A DNA stretch of 24,380 nt from Thalassiosira profunda (lineage: Eukaryota; Bacillariophyta; Thalassiosirophyceae; Thalassiosirales; Thalassiosiraceae): positions 1 to 24,380 of the forward strand of contig JALLAP010000073.1 in assembly GCA_036939355.1 (NCBI GenBank), given 5' to 3'. Under the pieces are notes generated by a model. It ran no database searches and was not told where the DNA came from. It worked only from the letters and a program-made list of their open reading frames with translations. Position numbers and translations under genes: made by a program. Position 1 is the first letter of the stretch. Each line of letters opens with the position of its first letter. Positions 1 through 8,142 of this stretch are shown piece after piece.

Positions 1-2
1 TG

Positions 3-476
3 CGACAGCTGAGGTACCACTGCATGGAAAACGGCCTCGATGGGTGGAGGCAAGGAAAGCTGCGTCGAAAAGTGCTCATTGTCGACGATTCCATTGTCAC
101 TCGCAAAATGGTGGCACGGGCGTTCGAGAAGGCGAACTTCATCGTCGACACTGCCGAGGATGGCGTCCAGGGCGTCAACAAAATGAAGGAGTCGATATAC
201 GACATCGCATTCATGGATATTGACATGCCCGTGATGAATGGCTTTGATGCGACGAAGGCGCTGCGAATGTGGGAAGATTCGGTCCGCCCTGGGGCCCGAC
301 AACCGATATGTGCCCTGACCGCTGCGCACGTTGATGATTTTGATAGAACCGAGCATGGTAGACGACGTCTCGCCCATGTTCAGCGATTTGAGCATCAATG
401 CCAGTCAATTTGGCGGCGAGGCGATAGCGGCATAAAATTAGAACTAGCAGAAATAGAACATACACTACGTTGCTGA
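3..476 (+). CDS. Receiver (REC) domain protein, 5'-partial with a disrupted C-terminus
   Basis: The frame is open from the window edge (first full codon at 3; first ATG at 24), so the true start is probably upstream. Residues about 16-100 after that ATG form the first two thirds of a two-component receiver domain: KVLIVDD carries the acidic pocket, MDIDMPVMNG the phospho-acceptor Asp, and ALTA the switch Thr. Receivers accept a phosphate from a histidine kinase or phosphotransfer protein; in algae they often form the end of hybrid kinases. After ALTAAHVDDFDRTE the frame runs into an Arg/His-rich sequence with no conserved Lys of beta-5. Another frame at about 345-435 gives a more protein-like tail (VDDVSPMFSDLSI, stop at 433-435). 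I infer a deletion, frameshift or missed intron near 340-350. The domain is certain; the C-terminus is not. Confidence 0.7.
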   Translation, partial: RQLRYHCMENGLDGWRQGKLRRKVLIVDDSIVTRKMVARAFEKANFIVDTAEDGVQGVNKMKESIYDIAFMDIDMPVMNGFDATKALRMWEDSVRPGARQPICALTAAHVDDFDRTEHGRRRLAHVQRFEHQCQSIWRRGDSGIKLELAEIEHTLRC

Positions 477-507
477 GAGATGAAGCCGTGCTCTGTTCGT
501 CTTCACC

Positions 508-1878
508 CTACCACTCAAACCCCTGCTCATAGCCAATGCACTCAAAGCTATCGCCAACAGACTTGATTGTCTGCTTTATTCTGATCTTCTTCCCATCACA
601 ACAAACCGGGGGCTCGTCTAAATCATCAACAAGGTCATCTTCCACTAAGTAAACGCCCAAGGATTGTCTCTTCTGGAACGTACTCCGACATCCGCGAGAT
701 ATTCTGCTAAATTCCCAACGTGGACAGTAATATTGCACGTCGAAGTCAATTGAAGGGCAGTCCTCTTCATCCTGTTCGCCAGTATGAGCACGAAGTGTCA
801 CCCTGCACGTCTCGCCGGACCCACGACAGGTTCGCATCCAGGTCCCGCCAAATTCAAACGTTGGACCACCTGTCCATCCGATTTCTTTCTCGAAGCCCCA
901 AGTTGCAGAAAGTAGATACGGCACTCTGGTATCCTTGTCAACGGCCACAACCGTTACAAGCGCCCAATTGATGAATTCTGTGAATTCGTCAAACTCCGGC
1001 TGAAAGGCAACTCCTTCATTGTATGATAGCATTTTGTCCGGCGTGTGTGGCCAGATATTCTGATCTCCATGCAAACCCCCAATGTTCATGTAAATGTCAT
1101 TTCCTCTATCATAGTTGTGCCTGTCAGTGATGTTGTGCCTATTGGTATAAATCCATTCAAAGCCTTCTGACAAAACGTGCTTGTCTGTCCCTTCCGCAGG
1201 CAAATCTTTCGCATCCTCCGTGTTCAGGAAAGATATTCTTAAGAAATATGCGAAATCCCCCAAGCCTTGGCCTATGACCCCATGCGATGGAAGATGTGAA
1301 GGATGAGCATAGAGGTGTCGCCGGCATTTATTGCCACCATTCCTCTGCACCACTCGTGACTCCGCTTCCCGTGCAAACTTCGATGCTATGAAATGGAGCA
1401 CAGAACGTTCCTTAGCCGACTTGCATGATCTCGGGTCTTTGTCTTTACTAGTGGTATGTTCCTCCACAGCCGGCCAGGCGAGTTCGGCAGCCCCTTTCGT
1501 CGCTTTGGAGGTCATCTCGCATCGTCCGACAGATTGCGGATCGAGGTAGCTGATGATGCTTGCGAGGCAGTTGCTCTCAAGCGAAGATATGTCCACGGTA
1601 GGTACTTCATTGTTCTGTACGTCAGCGTCTGCAACGGTCGCCACGCCGTCAACCAGGGCGCCTCCTGGGCGGATCGATGCGATGCGACGCCTCAATCGAT
1701 CCAGTTCGGCGGTTTGGGTGCAGATGCACTCCTCGAGGGCCGCGGCCTCCTTTTCCAGCCGCTGCAGCAACTCAGGCTCAGATATCTCATCCTTCGCTGC
1801 GGCACCGCTGACGGCGCGTTTCTGCCTCTTGGTGCTTGGCGGGCGGCAAGGTTCGGTAGAAGCTCGGTCGTCGTCCAT
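508..1878 (-). CDS. F-box-like protein with N-terminal coiled coil, unknown C-terminal domain
   Basis: This is a 456-residue protein from ATG 1878, chosen because its context GCCATGG is a strong start context; another in-frame ATG at 1917 has a poor context. The sequence has a basic patch (STKRQKR, about residue 15), a heptad-like Leu/Glu helix at about 36-69, and an F-box-like segment at about 100-141 (LASIISYLDPQSVGRCEM). F-boxes bind SKP1 in SCF ubiquitin ligases and the rest of the chain selects the target. The remaining 300 residues are Trp/Tyr/Asp-rich with paired Cys (RTCRGSGETC) and I do not recognise them; a diverged SPRY-like beta sandwich is possible given gene 4 nearby. No intron is needed. 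It converges on the receiver gene (31 bp between stops) and diverges from the fibrillin gene across 169 bp. Confidence 0.75.
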   Translation of the reverse strand: MDDDRASTEPCRPPSTKRQKRAVSGAAAKDEISEPELLQRLEKEAAALEECICTQTAELDRLRRRIASIRPGGALVDGVATVADADVQNNEVPTVDISSLESNCLASIISYLDPQSVGRCEMTSKATKGAAELAWPAVEEHTTSKDKDPRSCKSAKERSVLHFIASKFAREAESRVVQRNGGNKCRRHLYAHPSHLPSHGVIGQGLGDFAYFLRISFLNTEDAKDLPAEGTDKHVLSEGFEWIYTNRHNITDRHNYDRGNDIYMNIGGLHGDQNIWPHTPDKMLSYNEGVAFQPEFDEFTEFINWALVTVVAVDKDTRVPYLLSATWGFEKEIGWTGGPTFEFGGTWMRTCRGSGETCRVTLRAHTGEQDEEDCPSIDFDVQYYCPRWEFSRISRGCRSTFQKRQSLGVYLVEDDLVDDLDEPPVCCDGKKIRIKQTIKSVGDSFECIGYEQGFEW

Positions 1879-1951
1879 GGCGCCTACTCTTGATGGTGCA
1901 CCACCGGCATGGTGCATTGACTGCGCGATCTGCGATCTGAGCGTAAGTAGA

Positions 1952-2015
1952 TACGTACGTACCAAGTAGGTACGCGGACTGCGGACTCCGTCCGAACTCC
2001 GAGAGTACCTAGAGG
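1952..2015. promoter_or_regulatory. Divergent promoter region with TAC-rich motif
   Basis: The space between the F-box-like gene and the fibrillin gene contains TACGTACGTACCAA (1952-1965), followed by GTAGGTACG and later GAGTACC. The core TACGTACCAA (1956-1965) recurs with one variable base in two other upstream regions of this window (4243-4252, 18759-18768). No TATA box is evident. The assignment as a promoter element is inferred from position and recurrence. Confidence 0.4.
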
Positions 2016-2047
2016 AGCTGGTGGAGCGCGAGGTGCAGCGAGCAACG

Positions 2048-3061
2048 ATGGTGAACCAACTCCTCCTCCTCGCGGCGCTGCTCTGGGGTAGCGCGCATCT
2101 CGAGGCGGATGCGTTCGCCGCGCCGCCGTCGCATCTGGCGAGGCGAGGCTTCCGGGCTTGCGTCTCGAGGGTCTACTTCGCCGAGGGCGCGGCCGAGGAA
2201 GTTGCCCCCGAGGATTACGACCTGCTCCCGTCCGAGGAAGAGAGCGCCCCCGCTGACAGAGACGAATCTGAAATCGTCCGGGCGGCCGAATTGAAGCGAC
2301 AACTGTACCAGCTGGCGGCATCGTACGATCGAGGCTTTGGAGCCACGCCCAAGGCGCGGGCCGAGGCGGACGACATCCTATCGCAATTGGCCGATCTCAA
2401 CCCCACCCCCTTCGCGGCCAACGGCATCGACGGGGAGGGAGGGGAGGTGCCGCTAAAGGCCATCTGGCGCATGGTGTGGACGTCGGCGTTCGACGTCGTC
2501 TCACTGGGCGCATCTCCCTTTGCCGGTGAGTTTTATGAGCACATGATTGGTGCAACTTTTGCAACAGAGTGTGTAGTTGTACTGACGCCCCGATCCTCCT
2601 TCGCAGCCCCCAGCGCCATCTACCAGGATATCACGAATCCTCCCATTGCAACGAATATTATTGATTTCATCCCGCGCGCCCAAACCTTCTTCCCGTCGTC
2701 CATTGCGCCGCCATCGCTATTGCGGGCCGAGGTATCCACACGTGCATCGTCCAGAAATGGCAAACCAAACCGGGTGGGATTGGTATTCGAGGGGATCAAA
2801 TTGCGGCCGATCGAATTGCTGGGACAGAAAGTGGACAATCTGCCTTCGTTGGACATCGATTTCACGTGGCCGCGGAATCTGATCGAGCGGCTGGCGGACT
2901 TTGTGCCGGGTCTCGATAGTTTGGGATTGAATCAGAGCGATGATGCGGATGCTCCGGGGTACTTCGACGTCGAATATCTGGACGAGGAGCTGCTCGTGAT
3001 ACGACAACAAGCGCCTGGAGGTGTGTTTGCATTGGTGAAGGTGGACAGCTGCGAGCCCTGA
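2048..3061 (+). CDS. Plastid-targeted PAP/fibrillin family protein (one intron)
   Basis: This is a plastid lipid-associated protein (fibrillin), which binds lipids and isoprenoids in thylakoids or plastoglobules. ATG 2048 opens a signal peptide (MVNQLLLLAALLWGSAHLEA) followed by ADAFAAP, the stramenopile ASAFAP-type plastid motif. Mature features are the PAP domain signs: WRMVWTSAFD, SAIYQDITN, RVGLVFEGIKL, and near the end GYFDVEYLDEELLVIRQ then GGVFALVKV. An intron at 2526-2606 (81 bp, GTGAG...TCGCAG) is in phase and stop-free, so it reads through as 27 odd residues; removing it gives SPFA-APSAIYQ and a 310-residue protein. Fibrillins have many subgroups and I cannot assign one. It converges on the SPRY gene. 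Confidence 0.88.
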   Translation: MVNQLLLLAALLWGSAHLEADAFAAPPSHLARRGFRACVSRVYFAEGAAEEVAPEDYDLLPSEEESAPADRDESEIVRAAELKRQLYQLAASYDRGFGATPKARAEADDILSQLADLNPTPFAANGIDGEGGEVPLKAIWRMVWTSAFDVVSLGASPFAGEFYEHMIGATFATECVVVLTPRSSFAAPSAIYQDITNPPIATNIIDFIPRAQTFFPSSIAPPSLLRAEVSTRASSRNGKPNRVGLVFEGIKLRPIELLGQKVDNLPSLDIDFTWPRNLIERLADFVPGLDSLGLNQSDDADAPGYFDVEYLDEELLVIRQQAPGGVFALVKVDSCEP

Positions 3062-3185
3062 AGTTAGTGTTTACTGTGGATCGTATGGCCTTCAACGCGG
3101 AGTTCATCCCCCCCCTTCAAACTGCTCCGAAAACAATGCCGCGCACCGCTAATCTCTGCCCGACCAAACATAGATGCACCGTATC

Positions 3186-4136
3186 TCACGCATCTCCCGG
3201 AATTGGCGCCCGCCGAATGCGAACATTCTGCTGCTCAGGCCTGCCATGAGCTTGAGCCTGCAAGTTTACCACCCAGCAGTATTCCCCAGTGAGACCATCC
3301 ATCATGACCCCGAGACGCCTGCCATCCTTGTAAACGGCCAGCGTACCCTCGTCCAAATCCAGGAGAAGGCCAATCTTGTAGTCATCGTCATCGTATGATC
3401 CTTCCATCCCATCCCAATCCACTTTGTGAACACCACTCGGATTCATGGTCCAGTCTCCCCACTCGCAATACCCCTCGAAGCTGTAATGCAAAACGGCGTT
3501 CTTGTTGCTCGAGCCCCACGCATCAGTCTTCTCGCCGAGCAAATCATTGAACCACGCAGACATCAGGGGGGTGAAGTTGCCAAACTCCCCGTTTCTCCAT
3601 TCCGGCCCAATGGGACGCATGATTCCAATGCGCGCGTAGAAGAAGCGGAACCCGAAATCAGCGTCCTTTTCGGTAATGTCAAACTCGGCAAAGTGTTTCC
3701 CCCCAATCATCACAAACTGGCTGCACAGGGCAGTCGCATCTTCCGCCTCCCAGCCATCCCAGTCGCCCTCCGCGGTGAAGTTTTTCATACAAATGTAGTG
3801 AGGGGTATGCAGTGTGTTCGGGTTGGACGAGTAAACCACCGCCTCATCCCCTTCGACGTATCCGATCCTTTGACCCAACAGACAATCGAAGGTCAGGGGC
3901 ACGAGCGCGCGCAGCTCCTCCAGCGGGGACAACTCCTCGTCGCCACCATACCGGGCGTGCATGGCGGAGATCAAGCGCGACGCCGCGTCGTCGACGGCGG
4001 AAGACAGTTTTTTGGACGCGATTTTCAGGTGCGCCAAATCACGACAATCGAGCAATGAGGCGACACCTTCCAGCGTGTCCGCGTTGAAAAGGACATCTTC
4101 CGCCACCGATCTGGTCGAGCTGCGAGTGCGCGGCAT
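3186..4136 (-). CDS. F-box-like/SPRY domain protein
   Basis: This intronless 316-residue protein starts at ATG 4136, with A at -3. Residues about 10-50 are F-box-like (LEGVASLLDCRDLAHLKIASK), and about 85-300 form a SPRY/B30.2-type sandwich. The clearest SPRY block is YKIGLLLDLDEGTLAVYKDG followed by RRLGVMMDGLTGEYCWVV, the canonical 'GLLLDLDEGTLxVYKNGxxLG' pattern. SPRY domains recognise protein partners, and F-box-SPRY pairs act as SCF substrate receptors, so a role in ubiquitin-dependent turnover is inferred. The target is unknown. It is the second F-box-like gene within 4 kb. The fibrillin gene converges on it and the histidine-phosphatase gene follows on the same strand. Confidence 0.82.
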   Translation of the reverse strand: MPRTRSSTRSVAEDVLFNADTLEGVASLLDCRDLAHLKIASKKLSSAVDDAASRLISAMHARYGGDEELSPLEELRALVPLTFDCLLGQRIGYVEGDEAVVYSSNPNTLHTPHYICMKNFTAEGDWDGWEAEDATALCSQFVMIGGKHFAEFDITEKDADFGFRFFYARIGIMRPIGPEWRNGEFGNFTPLMSAWFNDLLGEKTDAWGSSNKNAVLHYSFEGYCEWGDWTMNPSGVHKVDWDGMEGSYDDDDYKIGLLLDLDEGTLAVYKDGRRLGVMMDGLTGEYCWVVNLQAQAHGRPEQQNVRIRRAPIPGDA

Positions 4137-4425
4137 GATTGGAAGTGCAGGGCCGGCGGGGGTCCTCGGGGGAGGGGGGTGTGTAGAGAACGAGTTGCAA
4201 AAATGACGGGTAGATGTCGCGTCGGTAGCGGTACGATCTACCTACATACCAAGCCACTTTTTACTACTTACGTAGGTAACAGTGGAGCCGCCAGCAGTGG
4301 CTCTGGCTCTTTTACGGGTGGTGTTTGTAAGCGACGTGCTATCCTGCAACAACAAGGGCGTGTGTGTTGCATTCTGTGCGGTCATCTAGAGAGTCCCTTA
4401 TTCTCGACATTCACAAGCCCCCCAC
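4137..4425. promoter_or_regulatory. Upstream region of the SPRY gene, TAC-rich motifs
   Basis: This is the upstream region of the minus-strand SPRY gene and the downstream side of the histidine-phosphatase gene. It holds CTACCTACATACCAAGCC (4239-4256; core TACATACCAA at 4243-4252) and CTTACGTAGGTAAC (4267-4280). GTCGGTAGCGG at 4221-4231 recurs upstream of the M3 peptidase gene (10860-10870). I see no reading frame of substance in the rest. Confidence 0.4.
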
Positions 4426-5506
4426 TCATTGCTCTGAGAACACCAGCTCCAAGCTCCGGAGCTCGGCCTGGCCAAACATCGATGTGATTGCGCCTTCCTC
4501 TCCCTCTTCGTGCACGTCCAGCACCGCCCCCGTCATGGCGAGCAGCCACGCCGAGTGTCCCACCACCGCCATCTCCCGCTCCGGCCTCTTGTGCACGAAC
4601 GTCGTCAGAAAGTGGTATGCGCGATGGGACATTGTTTCGATGCTCTCCCGTTGCGTGATCCCACCATTCGTGTTTTGCTCGGCGTACGCATCCCACAGCG
4701 TATCTTCCTCGCCCTCTGGAAGATGTGTGTAGTCCACGTGAGGGAACTCAATTGCAGTTTCACTCAACGGCCGGCGCCTGTTGCACATGAGCATCCCCAA
4801 TTCTTCGCGGATGCCCTCGTGGGCGATCCACTTTACATTTCTCGCACCGGCATTGTGTGGCAAATGATCCTCAAACGCAATGTGGGCGGTCTCCAGTGTC
4901 CTCATCAATGGGCTGACGACGACCAATTCAATCCCCTGTAACTCGCTCGCTGCCGACCTGGTCTGGGCACACTGGTCCATTCCCTTCTGCGTCAGCCGGG
5001 CATCGACAATTNAACTCGCTCGCTGCCGACCTGGTCTGGGCACACTGGTCCATTCCCTTCTGCGTCAGCCGGGCATCGACAATTTCCGGCAGCAGCATCG
5101 GATTCTTCACCGGGTCGGTCTCCGATAGGTCCAATGGCACCCCCGTCCGGTCCGTCCACTCCTTGTAGAGTTGGTTGTGCGTTCCCTGCCCGTGGCGCAA
5201 AAAGTGCACGACCTTCCTCGCCCCCTCGGTATCTTTGTCTGCGGCATCTCCCCCGCCGTCATTTGGCAACACGGGCCTGGCGCGAATGCGCATCGGCCGC
5301 GAGCGCCTGAGCCACTCGTAGTCCTCGTTGTTCGTCAGGGAGGGATCGTCGACGGCCGCGGAGGAGGTGGCCCGGGCGCGCGCGAGGACGAGGCGCGAGG
5401 AGGGCGACGGTGCACGTCGGAGGGTGCGCGGTTGGAATGCGCTGCTGAGTGGCGAGGAGAGGGCGAGCGCCAGGACGCCCCTGCGCCGGGCCAAGGCCGC
5501 CGCCAT
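4426..5506 (-). CDS. Plastid-targeted histidine phosphatase (phosphoglycerate-mutase-like), split by an assembly duplication
   Basis: ATG 5506 begins a signal peptide ending in SSAFQP, an ASAFAP-like plastid motif, then an Arg/Ser/Ala-rich transit region. The histidine phosphatase core follows: FLRHGQGTHN with catalytic His105, VVVSPLMRTLETA, EELGMLMCNRRRPLSE, and the second His in AVVGHSAWLL. The block order resembles plant phosphoglycerate-mutase-like proteins; the substrate is unknown and is probably not 3-phosphoglycerate. The frame is broken at 5012 by a single n between two identical 72-bp copies (4940-5011 and 5013-5084). Removing 73 bp leaves 1008 bp, an intact 335-residue protein reading RSAASELQGIELVVVS across the join. 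The break is therefore an assembly error and the gene should not be called a pseudogene. Confidence 0.88.
4940..5084. repeat. 72-bp direct repeat around a single n (assembly junction 1)
   Basis: Positions 4940-5011 and 5013-5084 are identical over 72 bp and separated only by the n at 5012. The insertion lies inside the histidine phosphatase gene and breaks its frame. The two other n characters in the window have the same 72-bp geometry, so this is two contig ends that overlap but were not merged. Confidence 0.95.
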
Positions 5507-5704
5507 GCTGTTCGTGGAGGGCCAGTTGGAGGAGACCGCCGTCAGAGTGGGTTCCTCCTGTTCCCCGGCTGTGTCGCGAGGCGGGCGCGGGAGGGGCGGG
5601 GAAGTTGAAATCCGGCCCAGTACAAATCCTACGTGGGAATTGATTGACCCCCCAGCCAGAGGCAGCGAGCACTTGAAAAACCCTGGCAGGAAGAGACGCG
5701 GAAC
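5507..5704. promoter_or_regulatory. Divergent promoter of histidine phosphatase and helicase-associated-domain genes
   Basis: The 198-bp region between two divergent ATGs is GC-rich on the left and more AT-rich near 5620-5690. It contains CCTACGTGGG at 5629-5638, a weak relative of the TAC-rich motifs elsewhere. I see no TATA box or tRNA. Confidence 0.3.
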
Positions 5705-8046
5705 ATGGAGACGACGGCATCATCTGACGACGGCGAGAGGGATGCGTGTGCTCGGAGGGCGGGGCCGGCGGCGGGGGTGGACGGCGGCGGGAAGCAGCCC
5801 CCTGCACCGAGCGGGCGGATGGAGGCGGCGAAGGGTTGTAATGGCAACAAGGTTGAAGTTGCGACCGGGGCTGATGCAGAGTGGGACGAGGAAGAGGAGG
5901 CGCTGGGAGCGCTCATTTACAAATACAGGCGGGCCGCCAGGGAGGAGGAGGCGCTGGGGAGGCTCATTTACAAGAACAGCCGGACCGCCAAGGCGAGGGC
6001 CGAGGCGGAGGAGAAGAAGCGGCGACAGAAGAAGCCCCCCTTCAGCGATGAGGGGGAGCCGCCCGCCCGGAAGAGGCGGAAGAAATTCAAGGTGGAGGGG
6101 GTGTCCCCGACGATTCTACGCCTCGGGCGGCGTGCTTCAATCAAGGCTGCCGCAAAGCTTTCCTGGGAGCGGGAGCCCGCAGAAGGTAGTGGATCAGATG
6201 GCGACGAATCCTTGGATGAGGCGGAGTACAACAGCGAATCGTCCGGCGTGACCAGTAAGCGGCCCTGCAGGTCAAAACAGAGGCGCAACGACAACAAACT
6301 GAAGCCGAAAGAGCGCAACAATGAATATTGGAATGAGAAATATGAGCAGCTCAAAGCTTACAATGATGATCACGGGGACTGCAATGTCCCGCAGAGATAT
6401 GCTAAGGTCCCTCAGCTGGGAAAGTGGGTGAAGCGACAACGCGAATTTTGCAAGAAGGGGAAGCTCTCATGTGACCGCATACAGCTTTTGGGGGAGATTG
6501 GATTTCAATGGGTAATTGGCAGTGNAGAAGGGGAAGCTCTCATGTGACCGCATACAGCTTTTGGGGGAGATTGGATTTCAGTGGGTAATTGGCAGTGTAA
6601 GGAGCAACGACGAACAGTGGGGTGAGCGGCTTGAGCAGCTTCGGGCTTACAAAGCTGAGCATGGGGACTGCAACGTCTCTATAAACTACGAAGTGAATGG
6701 GATCCCGTTGGGAAGGTGGGTGGGCACGCAACGTCAGGCGTTCAAGAACGGAAATCTCGCAGACGAACGCAAACGGCGTTTAGAGCAGATCGGCTTTCAA
6801 TGGAGGCGCCCCCCAAGCGGGGGAAGACCTCTAGGGAAGAGGAGGCGACAAACGGTGGATGATTCCGCCCAAGCAAGTGGTTCAGGGGAGAAGCAACAAG
6901 AACGCTGGAACAAGCGACTGAGGCTGCTCAAAGCGTACAAATCCGAGCACGGTGATTGCAAAGTACCCCAGAAATACGTCACTGCGGAAGGGTTCAAGCT
7001 GGGAAAGTGGGTGGATACGCAGCGACAGAAGTACAGGAAAGGACAGCTCTCGGATGACCGCAGGAAGCGCTTAGAAAAGATGGGGCTGCAGTGGGTGATT
7101 GGCACGGGCAATAATTATCGCAAGGACGAGCAGTGGAGTGAGCGATTTGAGCTGCTCAGCGCTTACAGCGAGGAGCATGGGGACTGCAATGTTCCGCGAA
7201 ACTACACTGTGGATGACATCAACGTAGGAGATTGGATCAGCACCCAACGCAAAATGCACAAAAAAGGAAGGCTCGTGGAAGAACGCAAGCGGCGTTTGGA
7301 GCAGATCGGCGTTGAATGGGTCAGTGGCGGAGGCAATCCCCGCAGGAAGACGCCGCCAGAGGAAATCGAGCCGCTCGGCGTTGGGGACGCGGTGTTGGCG
7401 TACTACCTGTACAGCTGCGGGAAGAAGGGGGCGTGGATCGATGCCACCATCACGAACGTGAACACTCATTCGGAGAATGGAGCAGAGTGGGCGACGTACG
7501 ACGTCGAGTACAACGACGGTTACACAGACGACCACTTGCCCGACTCAAAGATCCGACGCTGTCCCCAGCTACAAGCCCTCGCACGTTTGCAATCTGGGGA
7601 CTCTGGCAGCTCCAATTTGACAATGAGTGATGTTCGATGGAATGGACAATTCGAAAAGCTCACCGCGTACGTAGCCAAGCTGGTCGCGCGGACGTCCCAC
7701 GGAGCGATCCTACGTTGGGAGACTGGGTGCATACACAAAGAGACTTTACAAGAGAGGAAAACTCTTGGAGGAGCGGAGGAAGCGCTTGGATGGGATCGGG
7801 TTCAGCTGGACAGTTGGTGGCCAAAAGAGAAATAGTGAAGTGTGGATGAAGCGGTTTGAGCTGCTCAAGGCTTACAAAGCTGAGCACGGGCACTGCAACG
7901 TCCCCGATGGGTACATAGTGGATGGATACAATCTCGGCAAGTGGGCGGGGCATCAACGCCGTTATGCCCAGGGAAAGGCTCAAGGGCGAACGCTTTTGCC
8001 AGATCGTGCCAGACTCTTGAAGAAGGTCGGCTTTTGGGAGAAATAA
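5705..8046 (+). CDS. Helicase-associated (HA) domain repeat protein with internal Tudor-like domain
   Basis: From ATG 5705 the first 200 residues are disordered and highly charged, with nuclear-localisation-like KKRRQKK and ARKRRKKFK. Six HA domains (Pfam helicase-associated type) follow, each with an EHGDCNVP-like centre, a GxW..TQR block and an ERxxRLExIGxxW end, at roughly 6320-6524, 6605-6810, 6900-7100, 7125-7320, 7625-7820 and 7835-8040. Between repeats 4 and 5 lies a Tudor/SGF29-like stretch (GVGDAVLAYYLY, then VEYNDGYTDDHLPDSKIR). HA domains are thought to bind DNA; no helicase motor is present, so a chromatin or DNA-binding role is inferred. The frame breaks at the n (6525) and twice in repeat 5 (near 7680 and in AAAA 7758-7761). 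Collapsing the 73-bp duplication and restoring one base at each of the latter gives 2271 bp, 756 residues. Confidence 0.85.
6453..6597. repeat. 72-bp direct repeat around a single n (assembly junction 2)
   Basis: Positions 6453-6524 and 6526-6597 match over 72 bp with one difference (A6508 versus G6581), a synonymous Gln codon change CAA/CAG. The n is at 6525. It lies at the end of the first HA repeat and causes a +1 frame change that collapse corrects. Confidence 0.95.
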
Positions 8047-8142
8047 TGCAATAGCATTAGATCAGATCCTTAACAACGCTGTCTCTCTTTCCGTCAGGCC
8101 AAGATCCCCTCCACCACGTCCAACCCCTGACCGTTGCCAAGT

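Noticed and set aside
4940..5084. Real tandem duplication inactivating the histidine phosphatase
   Set aside because: An n sits exactly between the copies, two other sites have the same 72-bp length, and collapse restores the frame.
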